Shown one piece after another: positions 7,752-14,432 of a stretch of 16,961 nucleotides of DNA. The notes beneath the pieces are model-generated. The model was not told where the DNA came from. It did no database searches and worked only from the letters and a program-made list of their open reading frames with translations. The stretch's first letter is position 1, and the number at the start of each line of letters is the position of its first letter. Origin of the DNA: Phycisphaerales bacterium (GTDB lineage: Bacteria > Planctomycetota > Phycisphaerae > Phycisphaerales > SM1A02); NCBI GenBank assembly GCA_018882625.1, contig VERO01000019.1:1-16961 (forward strand). Reading direction: 5' to 3'. The position numbers were made by a program, and so were the translations under genes.

Positions 7752-10007
7752 ATGTCCTCGTCCCAAGCACAGCCCCCTTCCGCATCACCAGCACCCGGCC
7801 GGCCCGCCTCCGGACCGCGCGCGGCCTCGCGGTCTGCGCCATCGATCGATCCGTTGCGCGTCGTGCGGCAGCACTGGCTTGCGTTCAGCGTGTGGCTGGC
7901 CGCGGGCGTGGTGTTCGGCGTGACGGTCCACTTCGCGGCGGTGTTCCTGTACCCGCTCTACACGTCGTTCGTGGCGTTCGAGCTGAGGCCGCAGCTGGCG
8001 CAGGCCACCGAGATCGTGGGCCAGGACGTGACCCAGGAGGAGACCGTGGCGCGGCTTGCGCAGACGGAGGTCGAGCGCATGCGCAGCCGGGAAGTGCTGC
8101 TCCGCGCGGTCGAGAAGAGGGACGTCAGGAACACGGAGTGGGCCAAGCAGTACCTCGACGATGACGGGCGCTTCATCGTCGACGAGGCGGTCGAGGACCT
8201 CGAGGAGGAGCTGCGCGCTGGACACCAGCGCGGAACGAACCTCTTCCGGCTGAACTGGTCTGCTCATGTCGCGGCAGACGTGCCGGTGGTGCTCAACACG
8301 ATCTCGACGGTGTACCTCGAGTCGAGGCGCACGACGGAGGATGCCCGCTACAACCAGACGAAGGGCGTCTTCACCCGGCAGCGCGACTCGCTGGACGACC
8401 AGATCCTGAAGCTCAAGGACGACATCAGGCGCCAGATCATCGAGAAGAGGCTTCCCGCATTCGAGGAGAACGCGATGCAGTCTCAGCGCGCGCTCGAGGA
8501 GATCGGCAAGCGGATCACGGAGGCGCGCCAGGAGAAGTCGCTCGAGGAGTCGCGCCGCACGCAGACGGACGCGAAGCTCAAGGGCCAGCTCGAGCCGTCC
8601 GAGGAGGACATCAGGCGCGCGGAGCAGGATCCGGCGATGATGCAGCTCAACCGCGACATCAACGACCTGCAGATCCGCCGTGACATGCTGCGCAACCGAT
8701 TCGGCCCGGACCATCCGGAATCGACCGCGGCTGAGCATGTGCTCTCCGCAGCGAAGGAGCAGCGCGCCTCCGCGCTGAGCGAGCTCATCAGGCGTGACCT
8801 GATGGCGATGTTCAAGTCGACGAGCGATTCCGTCCAGGGGCTCGAGAAGCTCCTGCAGGACATGGCCACCGACTTCGCTGACGAGTCGCGTCGCATCGAG
8901 GCGATGGCCGCCGAGGTGGCGGAGCTGGAGACGATGAAGGAGCGGCTCAAGAGCCTTCAGGCGGAGCGTGCCGACGTCAACAAGCTGATCGGCGAGCTCG
9001 ATCTCGTGCGCGTGCGCGAGGATGCCCGGCGGGTGGAAGTCGTGCAGCCGGCCATCACACCGCGCGAGATGAGCTTCCCGAAGCCGCAGATCGTGATCCC
9101 TGGAGTCGCACTGCTGACGCTTGCGATCGCCGTGGCGCTCGTCTTCGCCCGCGAGATCCTGGACCAGCGTGTGCGCTACACGAGCGACCTCGCCGGCCTC
9201 CAGGGCGCGACGGTCATCGGGATGGTGCCGGAGATCGCCGACGACCCCTCCTCGCCCAAGCGTGCGGAGTTCGTCGTCTCAGAGGCCCCCGCATCCATTC
9301 TGGCCGAGAGCATGCGCCACATCGCCTTCGAGGTGCTCAAGCCGATGTCCGAGCGCGGCCTCCGGTCGCTGGCGGTGGTGGCGGCCATGCCTGATTCGGG
9401 CACGACCACGCTCATCACGAACCTCGCATCGAGCGCGGCGGCGATGGGCCGGAGGCCCGTGGTGGTGGGCGCGAACTTCAGGCGATCGCGTCTCGAGGAC
9501 GTGTTTGGCGTCGACCGCAGCGCGCCGGGACTGTCGGATGTGCTTGCGGGACACGCATCGCTCGCCCGCGCAGTGCAGATCGGCGCGGGCGGGATCGCCG
9601 TCCTCGGCGCCGGGGCAACTCCTGTCATCGAGCTGCTCTCCAAGGGCGCGCTCGAGCAGGTGCTCTCGGAGCTCAAGTCGTCCTACGACGTGGTGCTGAT
9701 CGACACGCCTCCGTCGGTCATCGCGGCCGAGACCATGGAGATCGTGGACCACTCGGACGCGACGATCCTCTGCGTGCGCGCGTTCCGCGACCAGCGCGGC
9801 CTGGTGGCGCGCCTGGTGGGGCTCATCCTGGCGCACCGCTCCGCGCTGCTCGGCGTGGTCCTCAACCGTCCGCAGCAGACGGCCGGCGGCTACTACAAGC
9901 GCAACTTCGAGATGATGGCCAAGTACGCGAAGGATGCGGCCTCAACGGCGGCGCCGGCCCCTGCATCGGCCGTGGCCGCGCCTGCTGGCGGTGCACCGGA
10001 TGCGTGA
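7752..10007 (+). CDS. Wzz/Wzc-like polysaccharide co-polymerase with degenerate BY-kinase domain
   Basis: This 751-residue inner-membrane protein has the order of Wzc-type co-polymerases: a Pro/Ser-rich cytoplasmic start, TM1 (about 42-66), a periplasmic Wzz region with long coiled coil (about 208-420, including RFGPDHPES), a proline-rich stretch, TM2 (about 446-466), and a cytoplasmic CpsD/MinD-like ATPase domain (about 515-725). Walker B is intact (YDVVLIDTPPS, Asp651). Walker A reads PDSGTTTL (547-554), with Thr where GKS/GKT has its Lys. Walker A' reads VVVGANFRR, with Gly573 and Asn575 where the usual two aspartates sit. Only Tyr714, Tyr715 and Tyr725 are near the C-terminus. It may therefore regulate chain length and export without tyrosine kinase activity. 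GGAG at 7740-7743 supports ATG 7752; an upstream in-frame ATG at 7545 lies inside the TPR gene. Its expected outer-membrane partner is the Wza-like protein at the left edge. Confidence 0.88.
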   Translation: MSSSQAQPPSASPAPGRPASGPRAASRSAPSIDPLRVVRQHWLAFSVWLAAGVVFGVTVHFAAVFLYPLYTSFVAFELRPQLAQATEIVGQDVTQEETVARLAQTEVERMRSREVLLRAVEKRDVRNTEWAKQYLDDDGRFIVDEAVEDLEEELRAGHQRGTNLFRLNWSAHVAADVPVVLNTISTVYLESRRTTEDARYNQTKGVFTRQRDSLDDQILKLKDDIRRQIIEKRLPAFEENAMQSQRALEEIGKRITEARQEKSLEESRRTQTDAKLKGQLEPSEEDIRRAEQDPAMMQLNRDINDLQIRRDMLRNRFGPDHPESTAAEHVLSAAKEQRASALSELIRRDLMAMFKSTSDSVQGLEKLLQDMATDFADESRRIEAMAAEVAELETMKERLKSLQAERADVNKLIGELDLVRVREDARRVEVVQPAITPREMSFPKPQIVIPGVALLTLAIAVALVFAREILDQRVRYTSDLAGLQGATVIGMVPEIADDPSSPKRAEFVVSEAPASILAESMRHIAFEVLKPMSERGLRSLAVVAAMPDSGTTTLITNLASSAAAMGRRPVVVGANFRRSRLEDVFGVDRSAPGLSDVLAGHASLARAVQIGAGGIAVLGAGATPVIELLSKGALEQVLSELKSSYDVVLIDTPPSVIAAETMEIVDHSDATILCVRAFRDQRGLVARLVGLILAHRSALLGVVLNRPQQTAGGYYKRNFEMMAKYAKDAASTAAPAPASAVAAPAGGAPDA

Positions 10008-11025
10008 CGCCAGCGGACGTCGCGCGATGATCACCGGCGGCGCCGGCTTCATCGGCTCGCACCTTGCAGCCGAGGTGGCTGCGTCGGGCACGGATGTGCT
10101 CGTGGTGGATGACCTCTCCACGGGGAGCCGCTTGAATGTGGAGATGGCATGCCGCTCCGCCCGGTCAGCCAACCCGTCGTGCGGGAAGATCGAGGTCGTC
10201 GAGAGCGACGTGACTGGGGCGCTCGCGGGGATCGACCCGTCGGGGATCGGGTGCATCTACCACCTCGCTGCGGCGGTGGGCGTGCGGCTCGTGGTCGAGG
10301 ACACGGTGCGCACGATCGAGACCAACGTGCGCGAGACCTCATCGGCGCTCGCCTTCGCGCGCGCCGCAGGCGCACCCGTGCTGGTCGCGTCCACGAGCGA
10401 GGTCTACGGGAAGAGCGACCGGCTGCCGTTCAGCGAGGACGATGACGTGACCTACGGGCCGACGACATGCGCCCGCTGGAGCTACGCCATGTCCAAGGCC
10501 ATCGACGAGAGCCTTGCAGTCGCCCACCACCGCCAGCATGGCGTCCGTGCGGTGATCGTGCGCTTCTTCAACACCATCGGGCCCAGGCAGACCGGGCGCT
10601 ACGGCATGGTGGTTCCCCGCATGGTGCAGTCGGCGATCTCGGGGCATCCGATCGAGGTGCACGGCGACGGTGAGCAGTGCCGCACCTTCTGCGATGTGCG
10701 CGATGTCGTGACGGTGCTGCCGAGGCTGCTGTCGCGGCCCTCCGCAGCGGGCCGGGTGTTCAATGTCGGTCGTGACGAGCGGATCACGATCAATGCGCTG
10801 GCGCGGCTGGTGATCGCCGTCACGGGCAGCGCGTCGACGATCGCGCACAGGCCTTACTCGGACGTGTACGGTCCTGGCTTCGAGGACCTGAGGGCTCGGC
10901 AGCCGGATCTCCGCAGGATCCGGGCCGAGGTCGGATGGAGCCCGTCGATCCCGCTCGAGAGGACGATCGCGGACATCGCGGCATGGGAGCGCGTGCGGGC
11001 CAGTGAGGGGGCATGCGCGGCATGA
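10000..11025 (+). CDS. NAD-dependent sugar-nucleotide epimerase/dehydratase (extended SDR)
   Basis: This 341-residue cytoplasmic enzyme of the GalE-like extended SDR family has a Rossmann dinucleotide motif, GGAGFIGSHLA (13-23). The catalytic set follows: STSEVYG in the Ser/Thr position and YAMSK with Tyr162 and Lys166. The substrate-side segment contains NTIGPRQTGRYGMVVPRM and GDGEQCRTFCDVRDV. Such enzymes interconvert or decarboxylate UDP- or dTDP-sugars; the exact reaction (4-epimerase, glucuronate decarboxylase or other) cannot be told from the sequence alone. Its place between the Wzc-like and WecA-like genes suggests precursor supply for the same polysaccharide. The ATG at 10000 overlaps the previous gene by 8 bp; ATG 10027 would still keep the whole Rossmann motif and cannot be excluded. 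Confidence 0.88.
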   Translation: MRDASGRRAMITGGAGFIGSHLAAEVAASGTDVLVVDDLSTGSRLNVEMACRSARSANPSCGKIEVVESDVTGALAGIDPSGIGCIYHLAAAVGVRLVVEDTVRTIETNVRETSSALAFARAAGAPVLVASTSEVYGKSDRLPFSEDDDVTYGPTTCARWSYAMSKAIDESLAVAHHRQHGVRAVIVRFFNTIGPRQTGRYGMVVPRMVQSAISGHPIEVHGDGEQCRTFCDVRDVVTVLPRLLSRPSAAGRVFNVGRDERITINALARLVIAVTGSASTIAHRPYSDVYGPGFEDLRARQPDLRRIRAEVGWSPSIPLERTIADIAAWERVRASEGACAA

Positions 11026-12338
11026 CCGCCCTCGCCGACGCAGCTGGCGTGCAGGTCCCCGTTGCCGTGCCGAGGCTCGAGCCGCTGGCGCCCGGCGTGG
11101 CGGGCGGCGATGTGCTCGTGAGCGCCGTGGAGCTGCTCAACATCTTCGTGCCGGTGCTTATCGCAGGATTCGCGGTCACGCTCGTCGCCACGCCCTTCGT
11201 GCGTGCGCTTGCGGTGTCATCCGGCATCGTCGATGCCCCTGACCAGTCGCGCAAGCTGCACGGCAGGCCGATCGCGTACCTCGGCGGCGTGGCGATCTTC
11301 CTGGGCACGATGGCTGCGGTGGCGGTCAGCTTCATCGCGGCGCACAGCGAGGCGCTCGCCATGATGCCGGTGCCCATCTCGATCCTGGTGGGCATCGTGG
11401 CCATCGCGTTCACAGGCCTCGCCGACGACATCTGGAAGCTCGACCCGCGCGTGAAGATCGCAGGGCAGCTCGTCGCGGCGGCTGCGCTGGCATACGAGGA
11501 GATCGGCGTCGGCGTGGCCCAGTGCTTCCTGTCGCCGCTGCTGGGGTCGCCGGAGATCGTGTGGCTGACGCTCGGGCCAGTGGTGATCGACAACGCGCAG
11601 GTCTACTACTGGGCGGGGACCGCGACGGTCGCGATCTTCGTGATCGGCGGATGCAATTCGGCCAACCTGATCGACGGCCTCGACGGGCTTCTCGCGGGCA
11701 CGGGGGCGATCATGGCGCTCGGCTTCCTCGCGATCGCGCTGCTGGTGGCCGCCGCGATGCCCGCGAAGGATCCGGAGACCAGCCTCGTTGGCGTGCGTGT
11801 GGTGCTGGCGATGGCGCTGCTGGGCGTGTGCCTGGGATTCCTGCCGTGGAACTTCAATCCCGCGACCATATTCCTCGGCGATTGCGGCAGCCTCCTCATC
11901 GGCTACCTCTCCGTGGTGACCATACTCACGCTGGGCGAGACCGGAAGCGCGAGCCTCGTCATCGCGGGGCTCATCGTCTTCGCGCTGCCGATCCTTGACA
12001 CGCTGCTGGCGATCATCCGACGCAAGATCGCCGGGCGGCCGATGAGCAGCGCAGACCACAACCACATCCACCACCAGATCAAGCGCGCGCTCCACACCGT
12101 GAAGCTGGCGGTGTTCGCGCTCTACGGGATCACCTTCATGTTCGCTGGGCTGGGCGCAACGGTCGCGGCGGTGACGCTGCTCACGCGCACGCGCGCGCTC
12201 GTGATCTTCGCGCTGGCCTTCATGGCCTTCAGCTTCGTCAGCGCAGTGGCCATCAAGATCGCGGCCCTCGGTCGGTGGGATGCGCAGGCCCGAATGGTGC
12301 CCGACGGGCAGGCGGATGGCGCGCCGGACGCGCCGTGA
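11022..12338 (+). CDS. WecA/MraY-family undecaprenyl-phosphate sugar-1-phosphate transferase
   Basis: This 438-residue polytopic membrane enzyme should move a sugar-1-phosphate (typically GlcNAc-1-P) from UDP-sugar to a polyprenyl phosphate on the cytoplasmic face, starting a lipid-linked glycan. The family motifs appear in order: DAPDQSRKLHGRPIAYLGG (71-89), the Asp pair in GLADDIWKLD (132-141), NLIDGLDG (215-222), GFLPWNFNPATIFLGDCGS (272-290), and the His-rich loop DHNHIHH (345-351). The RKLHG and DHNHIHH motifs favour the WecA/TagO branch over MraY, although division genes follow directly. ATG 11022 overlaps the epimerase stop (ATGA) and lies about 11 bases after a GAGGGGG tract; ATG 11013 would be too close to that site. 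The N-terminal 35 residues before the first membrane segment are unusually long for the family. Confidence 0.9.
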   Translation: MTALADAAGVQVPVAVPRLEPLAPGVAGGDVLVSAVELLNIFVPVLIAGFAVTLVATPFVRALAVSSGIVDAPDQSRKLHGRPIAYLGGVAIFLGTMAAVAVSFIAAHSEALAMMPVPISILVGIVAIAFTGLADDIWKLDPRVKIAGQLVAAAALAYEEIGVGVAQCFLSPLLGSPEIVWLTLGPVVIDNAQVYYWAGTATVAIFVIGGCNSANLIDGLDGLLAGTGAIMALGFLAIALLVAAAMPAKDPETSLVGVRVVLAMALLGVCLGFLPWNFNPATIFLGDCGSLLIGYLSVVTILTLGETGSASLVIAGLIVFALPILDTLLAIIRRKIAGRPMSSADHNHIHHQIKRALHTVKLAVFALYGITFMFAGLGATVAAVTLLTRTRALVIFALAFMAFSFVSAVAIKIAALGRWDAQARMVPDGQADGAPDAP

Positions 12339-13321
12339 GCGGCGAGACGCACGGCCATGTGCCGGTGCTGGGGCCGCAGGTCGTGGAGGCGCTCGCGCCC
12401 GCGCCTGGAGAACTGGCCATCGACTGCACGGCAGGCCGGGGCGGGCATGCGGAGCTGATCGCGCGCATGATGGGATCGGGGACGATCGTGCTCAGTGACC
12501 TCGACCCCGCCAACCTCGCCTATGCCGCCGAACGCGTCGCGCGCACGGCGCCCGCAGTGAGGACGGTGGCGCTTCAGGGCGATTTCCGCCACCTGGCGCT
12601 CCGCATGCGCACGATGGGCCTGCCGCCCGCCAGCGCCGTGCTCGCGGACCTTGGCGTCTCGAGCCTGCACCTGGATGACCCCTCGAGGGGGTTCTCCTTC
12701 TCGGCCGATGCGCCGCTGGACATGCGGCTGGACCCCTCGGGTTCCCGGACAGCCGCAGACCTTGTCGGGTCACTGTCCGAGGAGCAGCTCGCCACGGTGA
12801 TCGGGCACCTGGGGGAGGAACCGCTCGCGAGACGCATCGCACGGAAAGTTGCAGAGTCTCGCGAGGTCGCGCCGATCAAGACGACGGCGCAACTGGCGCT
12901 TCTCGTCCGTGAGGCCTATGGCCCCAGGGCGCGCACGTCCAGGCTGCATCCGGCAACCCGCACCTTCATGGCGCTCCGCATCGCCGTCAACGACGAGCTG
13001 GGCGCGCTGGAGGGGCTCCTCCTGGCGGTCGCGACAGCGGCCAACGAGGTGGCGCAGGGCAGGACCGGGTGGCTAGCCCCGGACGCGCGGGTGGCGGTGA
13101 TCTCCTTCCATTCGCTGGAGGACCGCCTCGTGAAGCACTCGTTCGCGGCGCTGGAGAGCAGTGGGCTCGCCAGTCGCCCGGCAAGGAAACCCCTGGTCGC
13201 GTCGGACGCGGAGGTCGACGCGAATCCCAGGGCCCGTTCGGCAAAACTGCGGATCGTCCGCCTCGGATCCGCGCAATGTGCTCAGGCACGCAGCAAGGAC
13301 GCTGCTCCCCATGACCCGTGA
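12335..13321 (+). CDS. rsmH: 16S rRNA (cytosine1402-N4)-methyltransferase RsmH (MraW)
   Basis: This 328-residue enzyme is close to the usual 310-320 residue length. RsmH uses S-adenosylmethionine to methylate N4 of C1402 in the decoding centre of 16S rRNA. Its family blocks are all present: HVPVLGPQVVEAL at the N-terminus, the SAM-binding DCTAGRGGHAE (30-40), ADLGVSSLHLDDPSRGFSF from about residue 105, PLDMRLDP, RLHPATRTFMALRIAVNDEL, and the C-terminal VAVISFHSLEDRLVKHSF. The SAM loop DCTAGRGGH differs slightly from the common D.T.G.GGH. The GTG start overlaps the WecA-like stop (GTGA). In most bacteria rsmH follows mraZ at the head of the dcw cluster; here mraZ is missing and polysaccharide genes come directly before it. 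An in-frame ATG at 12275 lies within the previous gene and was not chosen. Confidence 0.95.
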   Translation: MSGETHGHVPVLGPQVVEALAPAPGELAIDCTAGRGGHAELIARMMGSGTIVLSDLDPANLAYAAERVARTAPAVRTVALQGDFRHLALRMRTMGLPPASAVLADLGVSSLHLDDPSRGFSFSADAPLDMRLDPSGSRTAADLVGSLSEEQLATVIGHLGEEPLARRIARKVAESREVAPIKTTAQLALLVREAYGPRARTSRLHPATRTFMALRIAVNDELGALEGLLLAVATAANEVAQGRTGWLAPDARVAVISFHSLEDRLVKHSFAALESSGLASRPARKPLVASDAEVDANPRARSAKLRIVRLGSAQCAQARSKDAAPHDP

Positions 13322-14063
13322 ACACAAGCTGTCTCTGGTGCTCGGATTCGGACTCCTGCTCTTTGTGGGAATCCTCCTCTCGGACCACTTCTCGGCGGCC
13401 CAGCGGCGCGAGCACGCTGACCTGGCCAACTCATCCCCGGCCAGATCCAGCCGCGCGCTGACCGACCCGATCACGATCCAGGCCCTTCCGGCCGCGGTGC
13501 GTGTGGCGACCAGCACGGTCGGGCAGTACTCCAGTGACGGATCTCAGGCGGATGGATTGGGGTTGCAACCCTATGTCGGAGCGGCACCTGTTGTGCCCGC
13601 CCCGCCAGCCGTGCCAGCCGAGCTGTACACCATCAAGGCCGGCGAGAGCCTCTACAAGATCTGCCAGGCCAAGTATGGCGACGGCTCGCTATGGAAGTCC
13701 TTGGCCGAATTCAACAGCAATGTCATTCCGAACCCCACGAAGCTCCGCGCTGGAGTGACGATCCGGCTCCCGGCGGAGTCAGTGCTCCGTGGGGAGGTGC
13801 CCCAGGCGGTGCAGCAGGTGCAGTTCGATGTCCCGGGCATGAGCGCCGGCGACAACGCGACGCTCGGGACCCTTCAGCAGCCGGAGCCTGCGGCGCCTGC
13901 CACCCGTGAGTACACCGTCCAGAAGGGCGACACGCTCACCACGATCGCATCGAAGAAGCTCGGGTCGAAGTCCAAGTGGAAGCAGATCGCCGACGCCAAC
14001 CGCGACCGGCTCAATGATCCGCACAACCTCGTGCCCGGCACCGTGATCCGGCTGCCCAACTAG
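13311..14063 (+). CDS. Membrane-anchored protein with two LysM domains
   Basis: This 250-residue protein has one N-terminal membrane segment (about residues 7-24). A flexible Ala/Pro/Ser-rich linker follows, then two LysM domains: the first at about 106-153 (YTIKAGESLYKICQAKYGD to AGVTIRLP) and the second at about 200-249 (YTVQKGDTLTTIASKKLG to PGTVIRLP). LysM binds N-acetylglucosamine glycans such as peptidoglycan. No enzymatic domain is present, so it probably ties the membrane to the wall or recruits division proteins. It overlaps rsmH by 11 bp; AAGGA at 13295-13299 precedes the ATG. The usual gene between rsmH and ftsI is ftsL alone, so this is an added member of the cluster, probably with a role at the septum. 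The domain calls are firm; the role is inferred from position. Confidence 0.88.
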   Translation: MTREHKLSLVLGFGLLLFVGILLSDHFSAAQRREHADLANSSPARSSRALTDPITIQALPAAVRVATSTVGQYSSDGSQADGLGLQPYVGAAPVVPAPPAVPAELYTIKAGESLYKICQAKYGDGSLWKSLAEFNSNVIPNPTKLRAGVTIRLPAESVLRGEVPQAVQQVQFDVPGMSAGDNATLGTLQQPEPAAPATREYTVQKGDTLTTIASKKLGSKSKWKQIADANRDRLNDPHNLVPGTVIRLPN

Positions 14064-14099
14064 TTCAGCCGCGCGCCCGCGCCGCGGGTGCACTCGGCT

Positions 14100-14106
14100 G
14101 GGGAGG
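14100..14106 (+). promoter_or_regulatory. Strong ribosome binding site before the ftsL-like gene
   Basis: GGGGAGG lies five bases before a TTG at 14112. This is among the best Shine-Dalgarno matches in the window and selects TTG over a GTG at 14088 that has no such site. A rare start codon with a strong site may hold this division gene at a set level. Confidence 0.6.
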
Positions 14107-14111
14107 CCCCA

Positions 14112-14432
14112 TTGTTCGCCAAGGTCGTCTCGATCGTGATTGCCCTCGGCCTCACCGCATGCGCGGTCCTGGTGCAGAGGCAGCAGCGGTACGAGCTCGC
14201 GAAGGGGATCTCGCAGGCGCACTGGCGAATCCTCCAGCAGGAGCGGGACCTCCTGTCGCTGCGCGAGCAGGTGGCGCGGGCGACGGGCCCGAAGGAGCTG
14301 CGGACCCGAGTGGTCAAGCTGGAGAAGGACTGGCGCGCGATCCCGTACCGCAACGAAGATCCCGGCGTGCAGCGCATCGCGCGGCCCGCGGCTGATCCGC
14401 CGGATGCGCCGCGGACGGAGCTCGGAGGCTGA
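14112..14432 (+). CDS. FtsL-like bitopic septum protein
   Basis: This small protein (106 residues from the TTG start) has a single hydrophobic segment at about residues 2-20. After it comes a heptad-like charged helix with RQQRYELAKGISQAHWRI, then ERDLLSLREQVARATG, suited to a short coiled coil. The C-terminal tail is Pro/Asp-rich. FtsL and DivIC-type proteins have this plan and bind the FtsQ-FtsI-FtsW group at the septum. Sequence conservation in this family is very low, so the call rests on topology and on position between rsmH and ftsI. The stop overlaps the ftsI start (TGATG). A GTG at 14088 would add eight residues before the membrane segment. Confidence 0.65.
   Translation: MFAKVVSIVIALGLTACAVLVQRQQRYELAKGISQAHWRILQQERDLLSLREQVARATGPKELRTRVVKLEKDWRAIPYRNEDPGVQRIARPAADPPDAPRTELGG

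Noticed and set aside
9934..9999. Upstream start for the epimerase (22 extra residues)
   Set aside because: The extra residues are Arg/Pro-rich, lie within the Wzc-like gene, and would place a non-family tail before the Rossmann motif.
13161..13310. 50-residue extension of the LysM protein
   Set aside because: It lies inside rsmH and would bury the membrane anchor away from the N-terminus; ATG 13311 has an AAGGA site.
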